Shown here: positions 11,238-20,642 of the stretch, piece by piece | How the letters are laid out: each line of letters starts with the position of its first letter | Position numbering within the stretch: position 1 is the first letter of the stretch | DNA from: Tetramitus jugosus | Taxonomy: Eukaryota; Heterolobosea; Eutetramitea; Acrasida; Vahlkampfiidae | DNA length: 64,000 bases | Direction of reading: 5' to 3' | Assembly: GCA_937625935.1 (NCBI GenBank) | Contig: OW569347.1 | Span: 496,001-560,000 of the forward strand | Notes under the pieces: model-generated | Database searches by the model: none | Told to the model about the DNA's origin: nothing | Seen by the model: the letters and a program-made list of their open reading frames with translations, nothing else | Position numbers and translations under genes: made by a program

Positions 11238-11650
11238 CTTTTCAATGACAGGTCAATCTCTGACTTTACAATTATCCTTCCCAAGAACCAACGGGAAATT
11301 TATGCATAGGTTGATTCTGACATCTTCGAAGTAGTTACTTCCGATGTCTCTACCACAATGGCAATTGTTACTCTAATTCTCGTTTCACCTTTCATGCCGA
11401 AGATCATAATCGTTTATGGGATCCAGAAGCTGTCGGGAGAGCCTTCGGGTACATGATCCAAATGTTGTACACTGCCAATTTTTCATGCACTGAAGGTGAT
11501 AATCAAAATCTCGAACTGCTGTATCAAATGCTGTCAGTTCGCAAGTTTTTACAAATCAAGGACTTGGTCTCAGTGATCTTGAGTCGCGAAGTATCTGAAG
11601 GAAATGCATTCATGCTGCCACCCGCGGGTGAGAGGAGGTGTTTAAGTTAA
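11238..11650 (+). pseudogene. Disrupted BTB/POZ-domain gene fragment
   Basis: A BTB domain is spread over three frames. From 11238 one frame reads ...SDFTIILPKNQREIYA and stops at 11307-11309. The HRLILTSS block that should follow is in a second frame at about 11304-11330, and the continuation YFRCLYHNGNC... YMIQMLYTANF ... LLYQMLSVRKFLQIKDL is in a third frame from about 11321 to a TAA at 11648-11650. Together these match the order of a BTB fold (SDFTI strand, AHRxIL helix, YTA helix, xFLQIxxL helix). Two small frameshifts and upstream stops make it unreadable as it stands, and no splice sites rescue it. It is either a decaying gene or, less likely, an assembly with several indels. BTB proteins usually act as Cullin-3 adaptors or in self-association. 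Confidence 0.6.
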
Positions 11651-11656
11651 AGGATA

Positions 11657-12157
11657 TTGAACCACCCCAAAACTGAAAAGAGAGAAGAAGGTTCTGTGTA
11701 TCGGATTGGATGCAAGTGGACAGTCAACACTGCTCTACTCACGACAGCAAATGGTTCAAAAGCCTACATTACTGAGGGTTCTCGAGTAGTCTCCTATCTC
11801 AATACTAACTCAGCCAGATGGTGCTTAACTTCTCTATTCGAAATGGGAAGAGGTGGTTCCACCATTGTATGAACGTAGACACACTTGAAGCAAAACTGAG
11901 TTATTTCCGCCGTTTTCGCTGCTTAAAAATTCTGTCGTGAAGGAGTGAAACATTTCTCAGCGGAATCTTTTTGGAGACTTGGATGTGAATATGTTAGTGG
12001 CAAGCAAAAGCATTTCAAACCACTTGATGCTGCTTCTCTCTCTTCCTGGCGCGCCAGCGGAGAAATTATAGAACCGATACTACGATTTAAATCGCCGGTG
12101 GACCGGAAGATGATTGGACTCAAGAGAAAACACAGTGAACTAGAGTCTATCCCATAA
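11657..12157 (+). other. Open-frame remnants downstream of the broken BTB domain
   Basis: Two open stretches (11657-11872 and 11945-12157) lie in the same frame as the last BTB piece and are separated from it and from each other by stops. They translate to polar sequence (YRIGCKWTVNTALLTTANG, and VKHFSAESFWRLGCEYVSG) with no recognised domain, and no ATG starts them. They could be the decayed remainder of the BTB gene, or leader and promoter sequence of the Tubby-like gene that starts at 12197. No clear splice signals join them. Confidence 0.3.
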
Positions 12158-12196
12158 ATCCATAAGTTTGAGCAAATCATCTCACATCTGGTGTTA

Positions 12197-13675
12197 ATGT
12201 TCAATAATAACGAAAATTATAATGAGCGAGGCCTCAACCGTCCTGTCACTCCAAGAACATCAAACGGTTCATCATTCAACACAACTCAAAGTCCAATCGC
12301 TGACGATATAGAAGAGGAGGATGATGATTTGGCTTTGCCAGGGTCTTTGAATGACGATATTCTGAATCAAAAGTTTAAGAGATTGCAGGAAGCTGCTCAA
12401 CACTCAAGGCCCACTAGCATAGGAGGAATGGGGATTGTTCAATCTTCAAGACCCATCTCAGCAAGAGGAGCTAGACCCTCTAGTTCAGCTGGGGTAAACA
12501 GTAGTTCAACAGGTTCCATTTTAGCAACAACTATATCTACTCCCAGAAATCACTTGGGATCTCATGCCCCTGCGACGAACCCTTTGAAGTATTCTTCTTC
12601 GGCTAGTTCAGTCCCTACTCCCAGAGTGATGGCTCCATTGGATAGATCATCATCTTTCTATCAAGACGCTGAATTACTTGAAGATTTGTCACAATTGAGA
12701 AGCTCTCGCCAAGCAGCAGTAAGTTGTTAATACTAGTGTTGATTTGTCTATGTTATGATCATTACTCACCCATAATGTATACTTTAGCTTGAACTTGAAT
12801 CTCAGCTGAAAGATAAGGGAATTGTTTCTTCCTTTGACCCAACCCAACATCAAGACTCTACACTGGCCGCACAGTTGCCTCCTCCAACCTATAGACAGAC
12901 ATCCCGACCTAGACTTGACCTCTCTGACAGAAGAAAATTCATCACTATCCCTCCACCTTTGGAGTATGGTTTTGTTCGGTGTTACATCACCAGGGACCGA
13001 AGCAAGTTGAACAAAGTGTTCCCAAGATATTATCTGTGGCATGAGGATTCTCGAACTTTCTTACTCTCAGCCAAGAAGAGAAAGAAGAATAAGTCTTCGA
13101 ACTATACTGTATCATTGGATGATAAGGATATGGGGAGAAACAGTGGTAGTTTCTTTGGTAAGTTGAGGTCGAACTTTATCGGAACCGAATTCACAATGTA
13201 CGACAAGGGCGAGAGTTCTACAAATGGTGAAAAACCAAACACGAGAAAGCAAATTGGTGCCATCTCCTATGAAACGAATATCTTGGGGTCAAAGGGTCCA
13301 AGAAAGCTCTGTGTCATCACTCCTGATGTGGGTCCCGATGGAAAGCACCATGATTTCCCAGAGTTAGCCAACCATCCAACCATAATGGACAGATATAAAA
13401 CAGGACACACTGAAAAGTTGAGAATTTTCAAGAATAAGAGCCCAGTGTGGAACGAAAAACTAAAGGCTTACGTGCTAAACTTCAACGGAAGAGTCACCAA
13501 AGCATCAGTGAAGAATTTCCAACTCTGTGATGTGAGTGATCCTGGAAAAACTTACCTTCAATTTGGAAAAGTGGACAAGGATCGATTTACTCTTGATTTT
13601 AGGTATCCAATCTCCGGAATGCAAGCCTTTTGTGTCGCCTTGAGTGCCTTTGATTCGAAGCTTGCTTGCGAGTGA
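12197..13675 (+). CDS. Tubby-like protein (two exons)
   Basis: Exon 1 is 12197-12718 and exon 2 is 12788-13675. The intron of 69 bases has a GTAAGT donor and TTTAG acceptor and falls between codons. The product is 469 residues. The N-terminal about 190 residues are Ser/Pro-rich and disordered. The Tubby domain fills residues about 210-469: it has the GFVRCYITRDR entry strand, the fold-typical YxLxxE-like strand region, and the classic C-terminal end DFRYPISGMQAFCVALSAFDSKLACE-type block finishing exactly at the stop. Tubby domains bind PtdIns(4,5)P2 and act in membrane-tethered signalling and ciliary trafficking in other eukaryotes. No F-box is seen, unlike plant TULPs. Confidence 0.93.
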
Positions 13676-13780
13676 TCAATCTCCCTTTTTTTCCATCCAC
13701 ATCGGCAACATCCCATTTCCAACTTCCTGAAATATTCAACGACAACTAAAACAACAAAAAACACAGCACGATATAAAACG

Positions 13781-15274
13781 ATGTCTTCTCAAACCACTGC
13801 AGCAACACCAACAAGCAACAATACCGAAGGCCCTATTCAAATCAAGAGAATTGCGTGCATCGGAGCAGGATACGTTGGTGGTCCTACCATGGCCATCATT
13901 GCCTCACACAACCCATCTATTCAAGTGTACATTTTTGATATCAATCAATCCAGGATTGATCAATGGAACTCTGACAAGTTGCCCATTTATGAGCCAGGAC
14001 TCGATGAGATTGTCAAGAAGCACAGAAACAAAAACTTGTTCTTCACGACTGACTATGAACAAGTGATTGAAGCAGATATGATTTTCCTGTCTGTCAACAC
14101 ACCTACCAAGCACTATGGAATCGGAAAGGGAAGAGCTGCTGATTTAAAGTATATCGAGTTGTGTGCAAGACAATTGAGAGATCGCATCCGATCTGGCAGA
14201 AAGATTATTGTGGAGAAGAGCACGGTTCCTATTCGTACGTCTCTTGCAGTCAAGGCCATCTTGCACAGTGATAACAATTCAAATGTTCAGTTCGATATCT
14301 TGTCGAATCCAGAGTTCTTGGCAGAGGGAACAGCCGTGCAAGACTTGGAGAAACCAGATCGAATCTTGATTGGTGGAGAGAATGAGAGTGCGATTGAAGC
14401 ACTGGAGAATGTGTATGCTGCTTGGGTGCCTAGAGAGCGCATTATCAAGACCAATCTGTGGAGCAGTGAACTGACCAAGCTTGTTGCCAATTGTATGCTC
14501 GCTCAAAGAATCAGTAGCATGAATGCTGTTTCTGCTCTTTGTGAGGCTACTGGTGCAAATGTCAGTGAAGTTGCCAATGCTGTAGGAAAGGACACGAGAA
14601 TCGGTAGCAAGTTCCTTCAGGCGTCTGTTGGCTTTGGAGGCTCCTGCTTCCAAAAGGACATTTTGAATTTGGTTTACTTGGCAGAGCACTATCACTTGCA
14701 AGAGGTTGCAGACTATTTTTATGGTGTCGTAGCCATCAACGACTACCAAAAGCAAAGATTTGCAAAGAAGGTTGTTCACAAGTTGTTCAACACTGTCACT
14801 CACAAGAAGATTGCCATTCTAGGATTTGCCTTCAAGAAGGACACTGCTGATACGAGAGAGTCCGCCGCTATCTACGTCTCCAAATACTTGTTGGAAGATC
14901 GCGCCAAGCTCAACATTTACGATCCAAAGGTACCAGAGACTCAAATTCTGGACGATTTGAAGAGAATGATGAACGATGCCTACGATGGAGACTTCTCTGC
15001 TCACTTGCAACAATCTGAGAACAGCGAACTCGTTTCTAATCATGTCATCGTGTCCAACGACGCATATGAGGCTGTGAAGGGCGCTCATGCTGTGTTGATC
15101 TTGACCGAATGGGACGAATTCAAGACTCTTGACTGGCAAAAGATTCATGACAGCATGAGTCAACCTGCATTCATGTTTGATGGAAGAAACATTCTGGACC
15201 ACGAACAAATGAAGAAGATTGGATTCGATGTGTACGCTGTAGGAAAGGCTGATGAAAAGCCAGCTCTATGGTAA
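13781..15274 (+). CDS. UGDH: UDP-glucose 6-dehydrogenase
   Basis: This is a single-exon 497-residue protein, close to the roughly 490 of animal UGDH. It oxidises UDP-glucose to UDP-glucuronate with two NAD+, in the cytosol, feeding glycan synthesis. The NAD-binding motif is [13 protein letters not shown] (about residues 24-36). The catalytic Cys is in the [14 protein letters not shown] block (about 284-297) and the nucleotide-sugar domain contains [17 protein letters not shown]. The order NAD domain, central helix domain, UDP-binding domain is complete. The C-terminus extends about 20 residues past the core. The ATG at 13781 is preceded by an A-rich leader that starts about 100 bases after the Tubby stop. 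Confidence 0.97.
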   Translation: MSSQTTAATPTSNNTEGPIQIKRIACIGAGYVGGPTMAIIASHNPSIQVYIFDINQSRIDQWNSDKLPIYEPGLDEIVKKHRNKNLFFTTDYEQVIEADMIFLSVNTPTKHYGIGKGRAADLKYIELCARQLRDRIRSGRKIIVEKSTVPIRTSLAVKAILHSDNNSNVQFDILSNPEFLAEGTAVQDLEKPDRILIGGENESAIEALENVYAAWVPRERIIKTNLWSSELTKLVANCMLAQRISSMNAVSALCEATGANVSEVANAVGKDTRIGSKFLQASVGFGGSCFQKDILNLVYLAEHYHLQEVADYFYGVVAINDYQKQRFAKKVVHKLFNTVTHKKIAILGFAFKKDTADTRESAAIYVSKYLLEDRAKLNIYDPKVPETQILDDLKRMMNDAYDGDFSAHLQQSENSELVSNHVIVSNDAYEAVKGAHAVLILTEWDEFKTLDWQKIHDSMSQPAFMFDGRNILDHEQMKKIGFDVYAVGKADEKPALW

Positions 15275-15347
15275 ATGACCATTCACGCACACTAAATTTA
15301 CGTGAATTAAACGAACTACAAGATAAACTGCACCATGTTGTTTTGTT

Positions 15348-16226
15348 TTACTCTGTGGTGATCATTGATTCACCTGTGCTGTTGCTGCTCAACACGTTTT
15401 GTGCATCACTCGTACTTGTCGATCCTTGTTGTTGCTCATTGTTGATGATATTTGTTGCTTGTTTCTTAGTAGTAGTAGTTTGCTTCTTCTTTTGATTGCC
15501 ATCATTCAACATGTAACGCCTAAATGTTCCACATTGACCACACGTAACAATCATGTAGCACCGATTTCGCTTGTTTGAGATTCGAACAGAGCAAGTCTCT
15601 CCTGCAATCGACAACAAGTGACACTTTTTACACAATGTTCGCTTCATATCCGAATGCAATCGAAGTACGTTCTTTGCCGATATTTTCGACAGTGTTCGAC
15701 TATAGTGTTGAGACACTTGTTTTGCATTGAGGATCGTATGCTGATGCTGATGCTGAACACTGTGTTCTGTTTCTGTTTCTGTTTCTGTTGTTTTTTCTTC
15801 AACAACTACAGATGTCATTGGCACATCGTCATCATCATCACCACCACCACCACCACCACCATGATTACTCTCATTCAAACATGTAGTGCTCTTGTTCGTC
15901 TCTATTGTTGTTGTTGTTGCAGGTCCAGTGAGTGATGCATACAATTGTTCTTGTTCCTTCATTTGCATGTGAGTGTTCATGAGTAGGTGAGATGCCTGGT
16001 AGAGGAAATTGATACGATGATAATGTAGCATGTTGGGTATGCTTGTTGTTGATGCATTCTTCTTCTTTTTTGGTTGCTGTTTTTGTTTCTGTTGATTTGG
16101 TTGGTTCTTTTTGGATTGTTGTTGTTTCTGTTTCTGTTGTTGTGTATTCTGTTGTTTGGATTGTTGTTGTTGTGACTGTAGTTGTTGGTTGGCGTTTGGC
16201 GCCTTGTTTGATGGTTGATCTTTCAT
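15348..16226 (-). CDS. RNase P/MRP protein subunit, Rpr2/Rpp21 family
   Basis: The product is 292 residues. The N-terminus (about 1-60) is a Gln/Lys-rich tract. A helical block follows, NMLHYHRINFLYQASHLLM, which is the conserved N-terminal helix of Rpr2/Rpp21/Snm1. An insert with His, Gly and Asp runs comes next, then a second conserved helix (RTLSKISAKNVLRLHSDMKR) and a zinc ribbon with CKKC ... C...CGQCGTFRR. The family binds the RNA of RNase P, which cuts the 5' leader of pre-tRNA, and of RNase MRP. It acts in the nucleus. The two-helix plus CxxC...CxxC layout supports the call even though the middle is expanded. It converges with UGDH with about 70 bases between stops. Confidence 0.85.
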   Translation of the reverse strand: MKDQPSNKAPNANQQLQSQQQQSKQQNTQQQKQKQQQSKKNQPNQQKQKQQPKKKKNASTTSIPNMLHYHRINFLYQASHLLMNTHMQMKEQEQLYASLTGPATTTTIETNKSTTCLNESNHGGGGGGGDDDDDVPMTSVVVEEKTTETETETEHSVQHQHQHTILNAKQVSQHYSRTLSKISAKNVLRLHSDMKRTLCKKCHLLSIAGETCSVRISNKRNRCYMIVTCGQCGTFRRYMLNDGNQKKKQTTTTKKQATNIINNEQQQGSTSTSDAQNVLSSNSTGESMITTE

Positions 16227-16372
16227 TTTTGTTTTTGTTTTCCTTTGTGCTTTCTAAGTTGAACCGGAGTTATTCTGAACAGGGAAACAGGAGCGAACTG
16301 ACATTCATCATCGCAACCTTGCAAAACATATCCACACAGAAATATCAATACTCGTACACACAGACACCTGAT

Positions 16373-17254
16373 ATGAAATCGATTGTACTGGTCTTTATTG
16401 TTATCGTTGCAGTCTTAACTGTTTTCGTTTCCTCCTATCAAGGTAGTGACTCATCCTATCCGTTGCCCTTCTCCAGACAATTGTCCAAGGGCAGCTCTGG
16501 CAACGATGTTCGCATTCTGCAGCAATTAATCAAGAGATGTTCGGCTGTGCCATCAGGATTAAAGATGCAGGACAAGGTGTTTGACCAGGCAACTGTCACT
16601 GGACTCGCTGCCTACCAGAAGCATTTTGGATTGTCGAGCAGTGGAGTGATGGATGTCACTACGGCAAAGTCGTTATTGTCAAGTGAGTTGCAAGATGGAT
16701 TCAAGCCCATTTATTGCCGAGAGGGTGTAGCAACAGCGCTGCCATTGCCATACAAGTATCTAGTTGATATTCCAATCTTTTTCAATCGTTCAATCGAAAC
16801 AACCGGTACACTGTTTGACAGCAAGTGCAATGCACTGCATACGTTCAGAGTGAGAACCCATGGACAAAAGGAGTACAATGAGCTGACATCAAACGGAAAC
16901 ACACCTACTGGTCTGTATACCTTTGATTTGAACACTCCAGAACCTGATCCAAAGTCCTATGGTCCATACAATGTGAATCGAGCTGTGCTTGGATTGAGAG
17001 GCAATGCAAGAGTGATCATTCCAGAAATTAGAAATGGAATCTTGTTGCACACTGGTGAATGGGACAACTGGAACCCTAGTCTTCCTATGCCAAATTCTCA
17101 TGGTTGCATGCATTCACACCCTGCTGACATCAAACTGATATCTGAGATTTTAACCGAGAAGTTGGGAGTCAAGGCTCATGAGAATCCATTCGGAAAGCTT
17201 CCATATCCTTTTGAACCACAAGGTTTGCTCAGTATTTGGGTGAAATCCAACTAA
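16373..17254 (+). CDS. Secreted L,D-transpeptidase (YkuD) with peptidoglycan-binding domain
   Basis: The product is 293 residues from the ATG at 16373; a longer upstream open frame overlaps the RNase P gene on the other strand and was not used. Residues 1-20 (MKSIVLVFIVIVAVLTVFVS) form a signal peptide. Residues about 35-105 match peptidoglycan-binding domain 1 (LSKGSSGNDVRILQQLI ... GLAAYQKHFGL). The YkuD domain follows, with its His at about 226 (LLHTGEW) and the catalytic Cys at 245 in SHGCMH. In bacteria this enzyme links peptidoglycan stem peptides. A eukaryote without a murein wall has no obvious use for this, so bacterial origin by transfer and a role on bacterial prey are plausible. 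The stop overlaps the stop of the convergent gene. An AATAAA follows at 17254. Confidence 0.88.
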   Translation: MKSIVLVFIVIVAVLTVFVSSYQGSDSSYPLPFSRQLSKGSSGNDVRILQQLIKRCSAVPSGLKMQDKVFDQATVTGLAAYQKHFGLSSSGVMDVTTAKSLLSSELQDGFKPIYCREGVATALPLPYKYLVDIPIFFNRSIETTGTLFDSKCNALHTFRVRTHGQKEYNELTSNGNTPTGLYTFDLNTPEPDPKSYGPYNVNRAVLGLRGNARVIIPEIRNGILLHTGEWDNWNPSLPMPNSHGCMHSHPADIKLISEILTEKLGVKAHENPFGKLPYPFEPQGLLSIWVKSN

Positions 17255-19248
17255 ATAAAATCGTCTTCGGTCTTGATTATGGAATAGGAGTGATTGGCAC
17301 AAGAGCCAAGTAGATTTTGTACTGATTCAAATTGCTCAAATGATTGATACTTATGATCCCTATACCAAACTGTAGCTAAGTGATCATCTCCATTCGATTG
17401 CCACTTAGACTTGGCTTCTGTGTTAAAGAAGACAACATCGCCGCAATAGGATTCCCAAAACATGGTACTCGCCATATAGTTAATCAAGGAATTCCAACGC
17501 TTATCTTGATATTTCATGATCTTCTTGAGAGACTTCTTTCCTCGAAGGTATGGAGATAGTATGTTTCCAAATGAAATGAATGCGTTGTTAACTCCAACAC
17601 CAAGACGAAAATGTGCAGTTGAAACAGCATCACCATGTAAGATAAGCGCACGTCCATTGTCCATCGTGCTATAAGATTTCGAAGCACGCTTAACGACAAC
17701 ATTCCATAGAGTCATATCTATTTCATTTGTGTCTCTGTTCCTCTGGAGCATTGATATGAGTTCATCAATATTGGCTGGAGGATCGACCAATATCTCTCTC
17801 ATCACAGCCGATATGTCATTCCACGGATAAGCATCTAACTCCCACGCTTTACAAGGAAGGTTCTTCTGTTGATTAGGATCCAAGATGTCGTTTACAGCAA
17901 ATGATACCTCTCTTTCATGGCTCTTACCTGCTTTCTTGCTGTTGTACCTGTCCATGATTCTCTTACCCAGGTCGTTCTCAAACAGTATTTGAATATGGCA
18001 ATGCCCAAAATAAAACCGTTTGAATATGGCAGATATTCCCTTCAATTTGAAGGTGGGTGTCCATGGATCGATCTCACGTTTAGTCTCAGGATCAATCTTT
18101 ACTTGTGGACAGTAAAATGAACCACTGGAAACATTATAAAGAGGAGCTAAATTCAACACAAGTGCTGTTTGATGTAGACCAGAAGCATATATACTGTGAA
18201 CCACCTTTGATTCACTGCCGTGTTCACTTTTCGTTAAAATATCGAATTCAGACACTGGATACGCTCTTATATTGGCATTACTTCGAACTCTGCTGTTACC
18301 TCCATCCGTTGCAACCAACAAATCAAAATCAAGGACCAAGTCGGTCTCTATATTCCCTCGCTGCACTACGATATGTGTATCATTATGATTCTTATACTCG
18401 TGGCCATACAATATATCGACCCCGAACATAAATAAAACCTTACTCAGAAAACGCTCCAGTATCTGACACCGCATCAATATTAAGGTGCCTGAAGCAGCCG
18501 TCGCATTAACTCGAACAGGTTCATATTCAATATCTTGATATTTCAAACCAAGACTAAACAAAAAATCGCTGGCAACAGAATAGGGAGTAGGGTAAAAGTC
18601 AAACCACACATTTCGCGAATAAGTGTTCCTCTTCTCAATGACTGTGACTGTTATATTTCGATGATTTTGTGCATTGTTAACCATAACACACTCCAAAGCA
18701 CTTAGCAATCCAACTGGACCTGCTCCTACTATCACAACACTCTGGACATTGATTCCAGGCTCCATTGTACCTAGCGGTTGATCTTGTAGCAACTGAAATT
18801 GATATAATTGTTCATAAAACAATGTCAATCGATCCAAATTATCACTCTTTGCACATTGTGAATTAAACATTGATACACAATCTTCTCTATTCAGTGAAAA
18901 ACAGTTCTTCATCGTATGTTCCTTCAACAAGCTCTCCAGAGCTGACTTGGAGTTATCCACAGTTTGCATTGACATGCGACAGCTCACGTATACCTCGAAT
19001 GATTGCCTCAATAGTGAAAACATGATAGAGGACGCTAAAGGCAAATCCAAGCTCGAAGAGGTCATTAGAGCAACACGAAAGAAATGATCCAAGGAGAATG
19101 TTGGTGTTGCTGTAGGCAGCAAACCTTCATTGCATTGAACAACAAGCACAATCAATAGAATAACGACTGCGATAGTAACCAACAGAGATTTCCTCCTCAT
19201 TGGTTCTGATCGATGATGTCTATGGTGTGAATCTCTGAAATTTTTCAT
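17251..19248 (-). CDS. Membrane-anchored FAD monooxygenase, MICAL-like
   Basis: The product is 665 residues. An N-terminal basic stretch is followed by one hydrophobic helix (about residues 22-38, LLVTIAVVILLIVLVVQ), so it is probably an anchor or signal. The FAD Rossmann motif VVIVGAGPVGLLSALE lies at about residue 170. It is followed by EKRNTYSRNVWF, a middle block ending QILERFLSKVLFMFGVDILYG, then LLVATDGGNSRVR and the second FAD motif ALILHGDAVSTAHFRLGVGVN. The EKR...SR and Q..L.K..L..GV layout resembles the monooxygenase domain of MICAL actin oxidases, but the CH and LIM domains are absent. Substrate unknown. Its TAG stop overlaps the convergent stop of the L,D-transpeptidase gene. Confidence 0.72.
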   Translation of the reverse strand: MKNFRDSHHRHHRSEPMRRKSLLVTIAVVILLIVLVVQCNEGLLPTATPTFSLDHFFRVALMTSSSLDLPLASSIMFSLLRQSFEVYVSCRMSMQTVDNSKSALESLLKEHTMKNCFSLNREDCVSMFNSQCAKSDNLDRLTLFYEQLYQFQLLQDQPLGTMEPGINVQSVVIVGAGPVGLLSALECVMVNNAQNHRNITVTVIEKRNTYSRNVWFDFYPTPYSVASDFLFSLGLKYQDIEYEPVRVNATAASGTLILMRCQILERFLSKVLFMFGVDILYGHEYKNHNDTHIVVQRGNIETDLVLDFDLLVATDGGNSRVRSNANIRAYPVSEFDILTKSEHGSESKVVHSIYASGLHQTALVLNLAPLYNVSSGSFYCPQVKIDPETKREIDPWTPTFKLKGISAIFKRFYFGHCHIQILFENDLGKRIMDRYNSKKAGKSHEREVSFAVNDILDPNQQKNLPCKAWELDAYPWNDISAVMREILVDPPANIDELISMLQRNRDTNEIDMTLWNVVVKRASKSYSTMDNGRALILHGDAVSTAHFRLGVGVNNAFISFGNILSPYLRGKKSLKKIMKYQDKRWNSLINYMASTMFWESYCGDVVFFNTEAKSKWQSNGDDHLATVWYRDHKYQSFEQFESVQNLLGSCANHSYSIIKTEDDFI

Positions 19249-19454
19249 CCTTTGATAATGATCGTGTCAAGTTTTACAGTTCTCTTGAAAAGTTCACCCG
19301 CATCTTTCTTGAACAAAATTCACACAGCAACAAATTCAAATTTCTCCGTTGTTGAAGGAATTCGTGTTGAATTGTCCAACAACACCGCATGAGTTAGCTC
19401 AGAAACAAATCCAACGCAACAACAACACCAACAACAACACCAACAACAACAAAC

Positions 19455-20609
19455 ATGGCCGTAGGAGACGTAATCGATTTATTCGATCTTGATAACTTGA
19501 AGGACAAAATCAAAGACAACAAAAAGGCCGTTATTATTGGCGCCATTATTGCCGCCGTCGTAGTCGGAGTCATCCTTGTCGGTATTATTGGAATCATTGT
19601 CGTGAGAAAGAATAGCGGTGGTGGTGGCACGACCAAACCAAAGGTCAATGAATCTCTCCACTTGCTCAACATGAAGCAAATCACAAACGGAGGAACCAAT
19701 GCAGAAGCTTACTGGAGCTATGATGGCAAGAGACTCGTCTTCCAAGGTATTCGAGGCAACGACAGTGTCTGTGATCAGATTTATGTGATGAATGCAGATG
19801 GATCCGATGTCAAGTTTGCATCGAATGGCAAGGGAAGAACCACATGTGGCTTTTTCCTCAATGACACTCACATTGTCTATGGTAGCACAATGGACACGAT
19901 GGGCAAGGGATGTCCACCAAACCCTGATTCCTCCTTTGGTTATGTCTGGCCAGTGTACAAGACAATGGACATTTATGTGGCAGAGTGGAGAACTGGACAA
20001 GTCGTTGCTCAATTGACAAATGGAGGAGGATATAACTCTGAAGCTACATTGAGCCCTGATGGTAAGAAGATTGTGTTCACATCGGCTAGAGATGGAGATT
20101 TGGAGTTGTATTCGATGAATGTGGATGGATCAGAAGTCAAGAGATTGACTTATTCACCTGGTTATGATGGAGGTGCATTCTTCAGTAACGATGGTAGCAA
20201 GATTGTGTGGAGAGCCAACAGACCAAGAGGTCAGAATTTGACAAATTATTTGAACTTGTTGGATTTGGGTCTTGTGGAACCAGTGGCCACAGACATGGAT
20301 CTGTATGTCATGGATGCTGATGGACAAAATCAAAAGAAGGTTGCTTCCATTGGTGGTGCCAACTTTTCACCATACTTCCTCCCAGACGACTCTGGTATTA
20401 TCTTTGCATCCAATATGAACAATGGATTCAACTTCCACTTGTACACCATTGATTTGAATGGTAAGAACTTGAAGCAGATTACATCTGAGGGAACATTCAA
20501 CTCATTCCCAATGTTCAGTCCTGATGGAAAGTACTTGGCATTTGAATCTAACCGTGGTGTCAAGTCACGTCACGAAATGAACGTGTTCATTGCCGAATGG
20601 AAACCATAA
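19455..20609 (+). CDS. Single-pass membrane protein with a TolB-like (PD40) beta-propeller
   Basis: The product is 384 residues. A short cytoplasmic head (about 25 residues) is followed by one long hydrophobic helix (about 27-52, VIIGAIIAAVVVGVILVGIIGI), then a Gly-rich linker and a propeller. The propeller has PD40/TolB-type repeats, each with a turn such as SYDGKRLVFQG, SPDGKKIVFTSARDG, SNDGSKIVWRANR and SPDGKYLAFESNRG, and MNADGS-like strands between. This is the repeat of bacterial TolB and of DPP-IV-like N-domains, but no peptidase domain follows. The head and single helix suggest a type II membrane protein with the propeller outside or in the lumen. The role is unknown. Confidence 0.78.
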   Translation: MAVGDVIDLFDLDNLKDKIKDNKKAVIIGAIIAAVVVGVILVGIIGIIVVRKNSGGGGTTKPKVNESLHLLNMKQITNGGTNAEAYWSYDGKRLVFQGIRGNDSVCDQIYVMNADGSDVKFASNGKGRTTCGFFLNDTHIVYGSTMDTMGKGCPPNPDSSFGYVWPVYKTMDIYVAEWRTGQVVAQLTNGGGYNSEATLSPDGKKIVFTSARDGDLELYSMNVDGSEVKRLTYSPGYDGGAFFSNDGSKIVWRANRPRGQNLTNYLNLLDLGLVEPVATDMDLYVMDADGQNQKKVASIGGANFSPYFLPDDSGIIFASNMNNGFNFHLYTIDLNGKNLKQITSEGTFNSFPMFSPDGKYLAFESNRGVKSRHEMNVFIAEWKP

Positions 20610-20642
20610 ATCAATATTGATATTTACTATACTTAATTTATC

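Noticed and set aside
14279-14803. 174-codon minus-strand open frame
   Set aside because: It is antisense to UDP-glucose dehydrogenase; the product has no motif.
16043-16372. Longer N-terminal extension of the L,D-transpeptidase frame
   Set aside because: It overlaps the RNase P subunit on the other strand and gives Val/Ser/Trp low complexity. The internal ATG at 16373 gives a standard signal peptide.
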